Shown here one piece after another: positions 1 to 8,200 of a stretch of DNA of 64,000 nt. The translations under genes and the position numbers were made by a program. The stretch lies in contig NZ_JAJQJU010000002.1 in assembly GCF_022828365.1 (NCBI RefSeq), positions 1 through 64,000 of the forward strand, read 5' to 3'. Source of the DNA: Candidatus Nanosynbacter sp. TM7-087 (GTDB lineage: Bacteria > Patescibacteriota > Saccharimonadia > Saccharimonadales > Saccharimonadaceae). Below the pieces are notes generated by a model. That model worked only from the letters and a program-made list of their open reading frames with translations, was not told where the DNA came from and searched no databases. Each line of letters begins with the position of its first letter. Position 1 is the first letter of the stretch.

Positions 1-2651
1 ATGAGAGTGTCGTTGCCAGCGTCGCCACGTAGCCAGTCGTTGCCAGAGTCGCCATCTATTAAAGTATACTGACTACCCACACTGAGAGAATCTCCACTAG
101 CCGTTCCGCGTAAAACCTGTTCACCAGCAAAGTCGATAATACGACCATATTCCGCCGATTTACCAACATAATAACTTCTCAAAACAATAAACTCTTCACT
201 GCTCTTCAGCCCGTAATATTTCATTGCCCGCACAAACTCGCTCAGCAAACTAACGCCAGCAACAGAGTCTCGAGAGATAGCATCATCTATTATCTGTTTA
301 GCTTTCTCGAATGAAACCTCATCATTGTCATCAGTCACACTATTCACTACATCTTTCAACTGCGCTTGAGAAACCAATGATACATACACAACCTCAAACA
401 ACTTAGTGTACGAAGATTTTAGCAAGGGCGCCGAGTTGGCGTTTGGCGACCCTTGAAATTCTGCACCAAAAAATTTCTCCAATACAGCCAATTTTCGGGC
501 ATCAAACGCATCGCCGCGGCTTTTCGGATCAACGGAACCCACTCCCGCCCAACGCGCTAAAATATCCTCAGCTAACGCCTCGCGTTTTGCAACATCTTTT
601 TCTGCAATAAATTGATTGACCAAACCGCGTAAAGAACCGGATTTATCCTGCATTATCGCCTTATGCAATGAACCGACATTGCCCGCTCCTTGTACATTTG
701 GAAGCAGCGCAACATCATCGGAAATCTCTACCTGCGACGAATCCACCGAATACACCGGATTACGATTCAGCAGATATTCTCCAGTCATCCGAGTACTGCC
801 ATCCGCCAAAGTAAACGTTCCTGTTCGCACTTGGATGTTATTAGCGCCGTCGGTCACGCCAGTGTTGTTATACGACAAGCCAATGGACACAATCCCCAAA
901 TCAACCAACTGCTTTAATTCGCCAGCGGAAGCAATACCGTCGCCGTCAGAATCTTGCCAAATCCTCAGCAGTGTATATATCGCATCATTGCTATCAATCT
1001 TGCCGTCCTTGTTGTTGTCATACTCTGCCAATGCCGTAAAACCGCTTGATGCCAACGTTTTGCCATCTTTCATTAACGTACGGTCGCCGAACAACTCATT
1101 GCCGCCATTAATTATCCCGTCGCCGTTTTTATCATATGCCAACAAGCCTTCTTTGACACCAACCCACGAGGTTTTTTCAGCGAAGCCATTATCATCCAAA
1201 TCAAAGAAAGCATTTGACTCCTCAAGTGAAACTGTCGTTATTCCGTCGCCATCCAAATCAAACACCAGCGGATCAATACGACGGTTCTGCTCGGCTTGGG
1301 CTTTCTGCATATCGACATACGATTCCATAAATTCGCCTGAAACAAGGCTACGTTCAAACTGTTGTACAACATAATTTGCATACGCTATTTGATCATGATT
1401 ATATGACGTAGTAGATATTGAGCCATCGGATAGAGTTACAAGATTATTGTAATACGTAATACCATCATATGATATAGTTGTCAGCAATGGGGGTTTGTTA
1501 ATGATATCCATATTGTAATTATTGTCAATTTTTGCACGCTCAATAACCTGGAAAGCATTAATTAAATTAAACAAATCTCGTAGGTTGCGAACCGACAACT
1601 CTTGATTCTCTATAGTCTCTGTCATTTTGTATTGCAGACCAGGCTTGCTAGGATCGTTGCATAAAAACCTATCCAAATTATGTCGAGAGGTGTTAAGAAG
1701 CCCGGAACCGCCATTGCCACCAACTTGCTCATAGCCTCTATAGACAGCCATCGTATCAGCAACCGTATACCTGCCCGTTTCATCTTCAATAGTATTTTTT
1801 ATATCATTTATTTTACGTTTATATTCTAAATTATTTATACTACCCTTACTAAGCCATAATCTAACAGCCAACATTTCACCAAGAGCATTGAAATTAACCC
1901 TTGCATAATCTAGATCAGATTTATCTATATGATACACAGTATGTCCAAGCTGGAATCCATACGTGCCTACCCAATCAAGAGAGTTGACATGATCAACAAC
2001 GTTATACTCACTAAGTCTAGTTAGGGCAGCAACGTCAAGAAGATTAGTTGCTATCCCAACAGCGTTAAAAGTAACAGCTTTAATACCTCCATAATGCTGT
2101 CCAGATGAAAAATCTGACGTCATATATGTCAAATAAGAGGCTAATCCACCGCCCAAAGAGTGACCTGTAACAGTAGCATTACTAGCCCGCAGATACCTAA
2201 GAGCATCACCTTTACTAACATTACCGTCGCCAGTAAGCTTAGCGACAGTAGACTTAACAAAATCCAGAGTACTCCAAAACTGCTGCACAGGAGGTGTAAT
2301 CATAGTACCGATGGTTAAATCTGTAAGACCGTCGTTCCAGACTGGTATACCGTTCTTGTCAGTTTCAGTACCACGAAGAGTAAGAACAATATCTCCAGAA
2401 GGAGACTTAAAAGCCGCGCCAGCAAAGCCAGAAACGTCGTCTTTTTCAAAGTGGATGAGAGTGTAGGAGCGAAGTGGGTTAGAAGAATTTTGGAGGGCAG
2501 AGAGTTCAGGACTATCAAGGTTAAAATCTTTGCGTGATTTCTTTTTCTGCTCATCTATAATAATCTCGTCCAGAGTTAATCCAGCGTCAGATTCTTTAAA
2601 GTCAACATAAGCTAATGCTGACAAACTTAAGTACTCAATGGTTTTTACCAT
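1..2651 (-). CDS. Lipase-RTX exoprotein, C-terminal end outside window
   Basis: Open for 883 codons from the ATG at 2651 to the window edge, where it is cut off. The N-terminal region has class 3 lipase features: RGTE at about residues 93-96, the nucleophile elbow GHSLGG at about 163-168 (Ser165), and later Asp and His candidates in a SLDWVG...LGHTVYHID region. The middle holds Asp-rich calcium-loop motifs (DLDGDGI, YDKNGDGI, NGGNELFGD, DSDGDGI). At the edge, RTX-type nonapeptide repeats begin (GDSGNDWLRGDAGNDTL). No N-terminal signal peptide is seen, which fits RTX proteins exported by type I secretion through a C-terminal signal; that signal would lie outside the window. The start overlaps the stop of the upstream membrane-protein gene by 7 bases, so the two are probably translationally coupled. 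Likely a secreted, calcium-dependent lipase or phospholipase; the substrate is unknown. Confidence 0.85.
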   Translation of the reverse strand, partial: MVKTIEYLSLSALAYVDFKESDAGLTLDEIIIDEQKKKSRKDFNLDSPELSALQNSSNPLRSYTLIHFEKDDVSGFAGAAFKSPSGDIVLTLRGTETDKNGIPVWNDGLTDLTIGTMITPPVQQFWSTLDFVKSTVAKLTGDGNVSKGDALRYLRASNATVTGHSLGGGLASYLTYMTSDFSSGQHYGGIKAVTFNAVGIATNLLDVAALTRLSEYNVVDHVNSLDWVGTYGFQLGHTVYHIDKSDLDYARVNFNALGEMLAVRLWLSKGSINNLEYKRKINDIKNTIEDETGRYTVADTMAVYRGYEQVGGNGGSGLLNTSRHNLDRFLCNDPSKPGLQYKMTETIENQELSVRNLRDLFNLINAFQVIERAKIDNNYNMDIINKPPLLTTISYDGITYYNNLVTLSDGSISTTSYNHDQIAYANYVVQQFERSLVSGEFMESYVDMQKAQAEQNRRIDPLVFDLDGDGITTVSLEESNAFFDLDDNGFAEKTSWVGVKEGLLAYDKNGDGIINGGNELFGDRTLMKDGKTLASSGFTALAEYDNNKDGKIDSNDAIYTLLRIWQDSDGDGIASAGELKQLVDLGIVSIGLSYNNTGVTDGANNIQVRTGTFTLADGSTRMTGEYLLNRNPVYSVDSSQVEISDDVALLPNVQGAGNVGSLHKAIMQDKSGSLRGLVNQFIAEKDVAKREALAEDILARWAGVGSVDPKSRGDAFDARKLAVLEKFFGAEFQGSPNANSAPLLKSSYTKLFEVVYVSLVSQAQLKDVVNSVTDDNDEVSFEKAKQIIDDAISRDSVAGVSLLSEFVRAMKYYGLKSSEEFIVLRSYYVGKSAEYGRIIDFAGEQVLRGTASGDSLSVGSQYTLIDGDSGNDWLRGDAGNDTL

Positions 2652-3451
2652 CTATCGCCCTCCTCTACTGGCATATTTTTTGACATATCAATACAACCTT
2701 TTATCTCATTAATTGATGACAACTTATCTCTATTACAATATTCTCTTGAAATAAGCTTGCCATTCTTCGATAAGTATATATTTACAGATATATCTTTAGG
2801 GCTCACTCCCACGTTTTTCGCATACTCTATCATCTCGCGTATACCACTAGCAAAACGACTCTCGTCTTTAATGTCACCATCATACTTAAAATCTAATCCA
2901 TAAGCTAAATTGCCACGCTGCCCGACTTTATTTTCAGCCAAAAACACCTCCTCAAAAGTTGGCTTTTTCAGAGTGAAGGTACGCTCTACGTCTGGGTCTA
3001 TTACGCCTAGTCTAACTTTTACATCAACGGGCATGTCTTTAAATATTTCTCTGACTTTGGGTTGAATTTTGGCAGTTTGTTCTTTTTGCCAAGTTCTTAC
3101 AACATAGTCATCACTATATTTTGTTTGATTATCTACCCGAGAAACATACACCTTTATGCTTTTATCTGATTTAGGATAAGCATCAGCAGACCACACACAA
3201 GAAATACCAAGAGCACCGCCATTACAACTAGGTTTTTCTACTTCAAAATCTTGGTCATATTTGTTTTTTAGATAGCTAGTCATATTAGCCTGTTCAGTCT
3301 TATCGCTAACCGAACGTTTTATAATTCCACCTACAATGTACACTACAGTCATTACCACAATTGTTAACGACAGAGTAATTAAAATAATTTGCCAGATTTT
3401 TTTATTATTTACATGCGATTTGCTCGTTCTTTTGCTCTTACTATTCGCCAT
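2645..3451 (-). CDS. Single-pass membrane protein, paralog A, coupled to the lipase
   Basis: 268 residues. A basic N-terminus is followed by one membrane segment at about residues 20-45 and an approximately 220-residue domain predicted to lie outside the membrane. The domain shares a pattern with the genes at 3794-4525 and 4714-5526: YLKxKYxxxFxV, a Gly-rich stretch, DAYPxxDxS, then SDxY...W. It has extra cysteines (ScNGG, ISCVW) that the other two lack. Its own promoter lies upstream and its last codons overlap the lipase start. Pairing with a secreted lipase suggests an immunity or export-accessory role, but that is inference; I do not recognise the family with certainty. Confidence 0.8.
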   Translation of the reverse strand: MANSKSKRTSKSHVNNKKIWQIILITLSLTIVVMTVVYIVGGIIKRSVSDKTEQANMTSYLKNKYDQDFEVEKPSCNGGALGISCVWSADAYPKSDKSIKVYVSRVDNQTKYSDDYVVRTWQKEQTAKIQPKVREIFKDMPVDVKVRLGVIDPDVERTFTLKKPTFEEVFLAENKVGQRGNLAYGLDFKYDGDIKDESRFASGIREMIEYAKNVGVSPKDISVNIYLSKNGKLISREYCNRDKLSSINEIKGCIDMSKNMPVEEGDRW

Positions 3452-3483
3452 ACAATATAGCCCCTATTGCTTAGTTATTTATC

Positions 3484-3512
3484 ATTTTACCTTAAGAATA
3501 AGCACGATGCAA
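3484..3512 (-). promoter_or_regulatory. Sigma70-type promoter for paralog A and the lipase
   Basis: On the minus strand a TTGCAT box (3507-3512) is followed after 17 bases by TAAAAT (3484-3489). It lies about 30 bases before the gene starting at 3451 and is followed by an AGGGG ribosome site. Confidence 0.6.
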
Positions 3513-3543
3513 CGGACTGATAATTCTATAATTTATTTCTATG

Positions 3544-3771
3544 CTAAACTTTTACCTCGCTGACGCTAAACGGGGATTGGGCTATAATCTTCCAGGAGCG
3601 GAGAGGATTAGAAGAGCTTTTGAGAGCGGAGAGTCCGGAGTCTAATAGCTTGAGATTATTAGAAAAGAGCTTTTTATCTATAATATAACCAACGCTTTTA
3701 CCTTCTGTCTCCTTCGTAAAATCACCATAGGATAATGCACTAAGATTTAGATAATCTATAGTTGAAACCAT
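3544..3771 (-). pseudogene. Truncated copy of the lipase N-terminus
   Basis: 75 codons. The product begins MVSTIDYLNLSALSYGDF and continues to SSSNPLRSW, closely matching the first ~62 residues of the full lipase (MVKTIEYLSLSALAYVDF ... NSSNPLRSY). After that the match is lost within a few codons and a stop follows, so the catalytic serine region is absent. It has a good ribosome site (GGAAGGGG) and sits 22 bases after paralog B, in the same relation as the full lipase to paralog A. Best read as the stump of a duplicated lipase gene. A functional small protein is possible but less likely. Confidence 0.75.
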
Positions 3772-3793
3772 TATTCACCCCTTCCTATTTCTG

Positions 3794-4525
3794 TCATTTT
3801 AGACAGTTTTTTATATTATCGTACGAATAGTCGAATGGTTTATCGTAGGTAGTCTCACATTTTTTAGTTTTACCATACCTAGTACTTATAGAATAATTTA
3901 TGTCCAAATTGTGTATATTACTAGCACGGATAACTGAAGTAATACGATTAGCATCATTCACCATATCATCCATAGAAGTATCACTTTCTAAGTCTTCATA
4001 AGATAGCCCAACAGTATAAGACAAACCGTGGTCTTGCTTTATAATATTCTCCATTTTCGGATTATCTGGTAATGCGATATCAGATAGTGGTTCTGCAAGG
4101 TAAATTTCTACCGAAGCAGCAACCTTCCACTTTGAGCTTGAAGCATTTTGCTGAGCTATTCTATTCAGTCGGGCAGTCTCGCGCTGAGACCAAATTTTTG
4201 CAGTATACTGATCAGAAAAATTATCTCTATTTTCCGCTTTTATAATACGAAACACCATACTTTTGTCGTCAGTCGGATAAGCATCAGCCTCCCAAGTGCC
4301 GAGGACGTCCAGCCCACCACCGCTAAGCTTTGGACGACCCACTTCAAAATATTTGTTGTATTTATTTTTCAGATACTCAGACACCCCATTCTGGGCATTA
4401 TATATTTTATTTTCATTTTTGACATGTAAGGCAATCGCTATAACAATAATAAGTGTAGTCACACTACAGATGGCAATCAATAATCTGTACGATTTACTTT
4501 TCTTTACTTTATCATATTTTGCCAT
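3794..4525 (-). CDS. Single-pass membrane protein, paralog B
   Basis: 243 residues from the ATG at 4525, which has a GGAG site at the right distance; a GTG one codon earlier is less likely. One membrane segment lies at about residues 14-35, then a domain with YLKNKYNKYFEV, a GGG turn, DAYPTDDKS and SDQYTAKIW, the signature shared with paralogs A and C. A candidate promoter upstream is TTGTAT, 17 bases, TAGAAT. The next gene downstream is the truncated lipase head, so this gene seems to have lost its partner. Function unknown; an orphan immunity-like protein is a plausible inference. Confidence 0.75.
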   Translation of the reverse strand: MAKYDKVKKSKSYRLLIAICSVTTLIIVIAIALHVKNENKIYNAQNGVSEYLKNKYNKYFEVGRPKLSGGGLDVLGTWEADAYPTDDKSMVFRIIKAENRDNFSDQYTAKIWSQRETARLNRIAQQNASSSKWKVAASVEIYLAEPLSDIALPDNPKMENIIKQDHGLSYTVGLSYEDLESDTSMDDMVNDANRITSVIRASNIHNLDINYSISTRYGKTKKCETTYDKPFDYSYDNIKNCLK

Positions 4526-4595
4526 CACCCACTCCAGCTACTTTCTAGATATTATTATTCTAGTTTAAACATAACTTATATACAAGAAGACCTTG

Positions 4596-4718
4596 TTATA
4601 TAACGCTTAACCTTCTAACGGAAAAGAGGGTTTGAAGATATTTTAATAAATGTGCGTCCAAAATACTTCTGGCATAGTCATAAAACACAGCATTTAATAT
4701 CAGATATTGCTCATTAGT
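4596..4718 (-). pseudogene. Probable degenerate lipase-head remnant after paralog C
   Basis: A 41-codon open stretch with no good start codon overlaps the stop of paralog C. It reads NEQYLILNAVFYDY near its beginning, which matches the spacing of EYLSLSALAYVDF in the lipase head (YLxLxAxxYxD). The rest is not recognisable. The position directly after a paralog, as in the other two units, supports the reading, but the similarity is short. Confidence 0.4.
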
Positions 4719-5526
4719 TATGTTCACTCCACCTCCTCTTTATATATTTATCTACGTCACTCGAAGATTCTATATTGCTAATGTCCTGATCCTCCAGCCA
4801 TAACTCATGTAGTGAATCATGATAGTCTATAGCCAGCATTACACCCATTTGCTTTCTTATTTCAGAAGTCACTCTATATATACGCTCTGACAAATCATCA
4901 AAATTAACGTCATTCTCTAAAGATATTGTCATATATATTTTTCTGCCAAATTTATTAAATGCATCTTTATAGGAGGGTATGTTTTTCGTAATAGCTCTAC
5001 CAACCTCTATATTGCTGTTTATCCTTATTGATTTGAGTCTAACTCTACCGCCAAACTGCTTGCTAACTAGGTTAGCTATATCATTCCTAGACTCTCTTTC
5101 CCAAATACGATCTGGATAGGTATCAGAGTAAGCACTCTCGCCTTTTCTATAGTCAGCTCTATTCCACACTTCAAACCTAAGACTACTATCATCAACCGGA
5201 TAAGCATCCACATACGGATCGCCTTCAACTCCAATACCGCCACCCTCAATGCGATAATTTTCTACTACAAACTCTTTCCCGTATTTTTCCTTAAGGTATT
5301 GCGCCATTTTATGTTGCTCTATCAAGGCACCGCCATTGATGAGCAGGTAGATAGCAGCTATTAACATAGCAACTCCAGCTATAATCCAGAATTTTGGTAT
5401 ACGCTTTCGGGTGGATTTTAGTTTAGAGTGTACTTTTTGCACAGGAGTGTTTTTAGGCGATCTTTTACCGCCCTGGACCTTTCTAACGTTTGCGTGTTTT
5501 GTTTTTATCGCGCTACTCTTTATCAC
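4714..5526 (-). CDS. Single-pass membrane protein, paralog C
   Basis: 270 residues starting at a GTG (5526) preceded by AGGGA. It has a long basic N-terminal tail, a membrane segment at about residues 46-66, then the shared domain: YLKEKYGKEFVVEN, GGGIGVEG, DAYPVDDSSLRFEVW, SDTYPDRIWERES. Of the three paralogs it is the furthest from the intact lipase. It has its own promoter upstream. Orientation is predicted as N-in with the domain outside the membrane. Function unknown. Confidence 0.75.
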   Translation of the reverse strand: MIKSSAIKTKHANVRKVQGGKRSPKNTPVQKVHSKLKSTRKRIPKFWIIAGVAMLIAAIYLLINGGALIEQHKMAQYLKEKYGKEFVVENYRIEGGGIGVEGDPYVDAYPVDDSSLRFEVWNRADYRKGESAYSDTYPDRIWERESRNDIANLVSKQFGGRVRLKSIRINSNIEVGRAITKNIPSYKDAFNKFGRKIYMTISLENDVNFDDLSERIYRVTSEIRKQMGVMLAIDYHDSLHELWLEDQDISNIESSSDVDKYIKRRWSEHN

Positions 5527-5560
5527 TAGATCCCTATCTTGCTACTACTATCTTAGCATC

Positions 5561-5589
5561 ATTTTATAGTAAGCATAAGTTCCTTGCAA
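5561..5589 (-). promoter_or_regulatory. Promoter for paralog C
   Basis: TTGCAA (5584-5589), 17-base spacer, TAAAAT (5561-5566) on the minus strand, about 35 bases before the GTG start. Confidence 0.55.
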
Positions 5590-5603
5590 GATTAAAAACA
5601 AAT

Positions 5604-5625
5604 AAAAAAGACCAGTAAGGTCTTC
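5604..5625 (-). terminator. Intrinsic terminator after tRNA-Glu
   Basis: On the minus strand AAGACC and GGTCTT flank a 5-base loop and run into a T-tract, just downstream of the tRNA-Glu 3' end. Confidence 0.75.
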
Positions 5626-5636
5626 TGTCTGTTACA

Positions 5637-5711
5637 TGGTGACCTTACCGGGAATCGAACCCGGATTGCCAGGATGAAAACCTGGTGTCCTAACCGTTAG
5701 ACGATAAGGCC
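5637..5711 (-). tRNA. tRNA-Glu (TTC)
   Basis: A complete cloverleaf on the minus strand: acceptor GGCCTTA pairs with TAAGGTC, the anticodon loop is TTTTCAT (anticodon TTC), and the T-arm is CCGGG-TTCGATT-CCCGG. CCA is encoded. A promoter lies upstream at 5724-5752 (TAGACA, 17 bases, TATGAT). Confidence 0.97.
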
Positions 5712-5723
5712 ACGACTTCAGAT

Positions 5724-5752
5724 ATCATAACAAATTATTGTCGAATTGTCTA
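5724..5752 (-). promoter_or_regulatory. Promoter of tRNA-Glu
   Basis: TAGACA (5747-5752), 17 bases, TATGAT (5724-5729) on the minus strand, ending 12 bases before the tRNA. Confidence 0.6.
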
Positions 5753-5802
5753 TAGCAAATCAGCCACTTCTCCGTCGTTATCTATTAATGTATAATATTT
5801 CC

Positions 5803-6018
5803 ATGACAAAGCAGAAGAAAAAGCGCAATAAAAAATATTCTGGAATGGACGCGACATCTCAGCGACCAAAGGTAACAAGGATTACAGCAACGAATCGCTC
5901 CAAATTATCTCAATGGTTTTTTGATCGAAAAAAGCTCATTCGCACCATTGGCATGGCGGGACTCGTTGTAATTGCCTTAATTATCGTTATTTCTGGAATA
6001 TTGAGCCTGTTTCGTTAA
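5803..6018 (+). CDS. Small single-pass membrane protein
   Basis: 71 residues from the ATG at 5803. A TATAAT box ends 6 bases before this ATG, so the mRNA is probably leaderless; an earlier in-frame ATG at 5746 lies upstream of that box and is rejected. The product has a very basic, hydrophilic first half (Lys/Arg-rich) and one membrane helix at about residues 48-68 ending in LFR. Its 3' end overlaps the 3' end of the convergent histidine kinase by 4 bases. Family not recognised. Confidence 0.6.
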   Translation: MTKQKKKRNKKYSGMDATSQRPKVTRITATNRSKLSQWFFDRKKLIRTIGMAGLVVIALIIVISGILSLFR

Positions 6019-8174
6019 CGAACCGGCAGCTTAAATCCAAAGGTGCTACCTTTTCCTTCTTCTGATTCAAAGATCATTTCGCCGTCGTGCGATAAAATAA
6101 CTTTCCTCGCCAAAAATAAACCAACGCCAGTGCCGTCTGGTCGCTTTTTTCTGGCATTTGTGCCGCGGAAGAATTTGCCAAACAGGTTTGCTTGCTCTGA
6201 TTTTGGCACACCAATTCCCGAGTCTTTCACCGTAAATTCAATCGCACCATTATTATTTTTCAGAGAAATTATTACCTTTTTATGTGGATTTGAATAGTAA
6301 ATAGCATTGTCAATCATATTCAGCATAACTTGACGAATCTTCTCAGAGTCAGCCGTAATCGATGGAACTTTTTTATCAATCTTTAGGTCCATTTCGACAG
6401 ACCTCTGATCGGCCACAACCTTAAGCAACGCAACTTCATCCCGAAGAATTTGAGCAACGTCTGTTTCCTGTTTATCAATGTTAAATTTACCAGTCTGAAG
6501 CCTAGAAACATTAAGAAAGTCGTTTATTAGCCTCACCATACGCTCACTCGAAGAAAACGCCTCTCTAAGAACCGTACGCTGCGTCGGTGTAATCTTCCCC
6601 AAATCGCCCTCCAGCATCATATCCAGATAACCTTTAATACTAGTCAATGGTGTCCTTAACTGATGTGAGGCCATAGAAATAAATTCGTTCTTCGCCTCGT
6701 CTAGTCGCTGAAGCTGTCGATTACTGAACCTCAATTCTTTCGTCGCCTCGTCAATTTTACGCTGCAAACTTTTATTCAACTCATTAATTTCTTCCAATGA
6801 CAAAGAATTTCGAATCGACACCGCCAGCTCTCCAGCAATCGATTCCAGCATTTCAATATCGCGAGAACTATAGCCCAAGCTCTTGTGTTCGCCCAGAAAT
6901 AGAATTCCCGTTTCTTGATTTTGATGTAGCAGCGGCATAACAATTTTCGTACGATGAATATCCAAAAGCTTCTTCAACTCTGGATCTTTTACTTGATTTG
7001 CCAAAATAACTTCTGGAAAACTGCAATTCTTATAGTAGTAATCCATAATCCTGTGAACGTCTTCCTCGACAACAGATATTCGTCGCCGACCCGCCCGACC
7101 GTATATTCCTTTTTCCGGAATACAAAACGCCACTTTTTCCGCCTTAAGAGAAGTCGCTATATAATTGCCAACGCGTCGAGTTAGGAGTTGCAGATCCGCC
7201 GTATAGGTTAATATTTTACTAATTTCACGCGTAAACGTATCAGCATCATATTCTCCGTAGTAAAAGACCCTATCAGTAAATTTATCAAAGATTTTCTTCA
7301 CTGGTTGATATACAACCGCCAAGACCATAGCCAAAATCATGTTCATGAGATTTACGTGGCTATCAACCGTCAGGCTGCGTTGGAAAACCAAAATTGAAAT
7401 GACATATGCAGAAATCACGTAAACGACAGCTAGTGCGATTAATAGCAACATATACGAAACGCTTCGAGCCACCGCCATTTTTACGTCCATCAATCGGTAT
7501 CTGACGATGCTATACATAATTGCAAATAAGAAAATAATCGTAGCAATTGGACCAATCCATATATATCGATAATCACCAAGCGCCGGAAGAAACAGATCCA
7601 CTACAAAGCCAGGAATGCTACATATCAACAGACCAATCATGTAAATCGCGACTTGCTTACGTCGAACAGGATCTGATTTGCGCCATGCTATATGTCCAAA
7701 ACACATAGAAATTAAGAAGAATACCGAGAAAAAAGTTGCAAAAATAACATAGTTGACTGCATGAATCGGAATTCGAGAAAAATCTACTGGCGTGACGATT
7801 TCTGATGTATTGATAATGAATTCAGGCACCAAAATGATGTATAGCGAAAAAATCGTTATCAATATACTGGACGCACAGATAAAACTCTTCGTTGATTTTG
7901 TCGATGGAAGAAACGATTTCGTAGTAAAAATAGCCAACGCAGGACAAAAAACAGCCGAAGCGACATAAAACCACCTAGACGCAGTGTCCAGCATCACACT
8001 ATTGTCTGCCAAAGAAAACACCTCAAGTCCAGCTGACCACACAGCCAAACATAGACAAACCAGAAAAAACCAATGCTTCGCATCATGATGACGCTTCGAC
8101 TTTTTAAGTACGAGTACGCCCAAAATTAGCGCCATCAACGCAACCAATCCTAGTACTAACGCTCGTACCATCAT
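6015..8174 (-). CDS. Membrane sensor histidine kinase
   Basis: 719 residues. The N-terminal third has about eight hydrophobic segments, resembling the 7TM sensor region found in some kinases. A GAF-like domain follows at about residues 320-470, then a short coiled coil. The HisKA domain carries the phospho-accepting His in ASHQLRTPL (about residue 502). The ATPase domain has the N box (MLNMIDNAIYY), G1 (DSGIGV) and G2 (GTGVGLFLA). It should sense a membrane or extracellular signal and phosphorylate a response regulator. The only regulator nearby is the receiver-only protein at 9591-9962, separated by a methyltransferase gene, so partnership is possible but unproven. A TATAAT box lies 10 bases before the first ATG. 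Confidence 0.93.
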   Translation of the reverse strand: MMVRALVLGLVALMALILGVLVLKKSKRHHDAKHWFFLVCLCLAVWSAGLEVFSLADNSVMLDTASRWFYVASAVFCPALAIFTTKSFLPSTKSTKSFICASSILITIFSLYIILVPEFIINTSEIVTPVDFSRIPIHAVNYVIFATFFSVFFLISMCFGHIAWRKSDPVRRKQVAIYMIGLLICSIPGFVVDLFLPALGDYRYIWIGPIATIIFLFAIMYSIVRYRLMDVKMAVARSVSYMLLLIALAVVYVISAYVISILVFQRSLTVDSHVNLMNMILAMVLAVVYQPVKKIFDKFTDRVFYYGEYDADTFTREISKILTYTADLQLLTRRVGNYIATSLKAEKVAFCIPEKGIYGRAGRRRISVVEEDVHRIMDYYYKNCSFPEVILANQVKDPELKKLLDIHRTKIVMPLLHQNQETGILFLGEHKSLGYSSRDIEMLESIAGELAVSIRNSLSLEEINELNKSLQRKIDEATKELRFSNRQLQRLDEAKNEFISMASHQLRTPLTSIKGYLDMMLEGDLGKITPTQRTVLREAFSSSERMVRLINDFLNVSRLQTGKFNIDKQETDVAQILRDEVALLKVVADQRSVEMDLKIDKKVPSITADSEKIRQVMLNMIDNAIYYSNPHKKVIISLKNNNGAIEFTVKDSGIGVPKSEQANLFGKFFRGTNARKKRPDGTGVGLFLARKVILSHDGEMIFESEEGKGSTFGFKLPVR

Positions 8175-8200
8175 ACTAATGCTTATTATAGCATTTAATT

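Noticed and set aside
616..1374. 252-codon open frame on the plus strand
   Set aside because: It lies antisense to the continuous lipase-RTX frame, which has clear domain motifs; the plus frame has no start signals or recognisable features.
2315..2554. 79-codon minus-strand frame
   Set aside because: Out of frame within the lipase head; the lipase frame gives the conserved residues.
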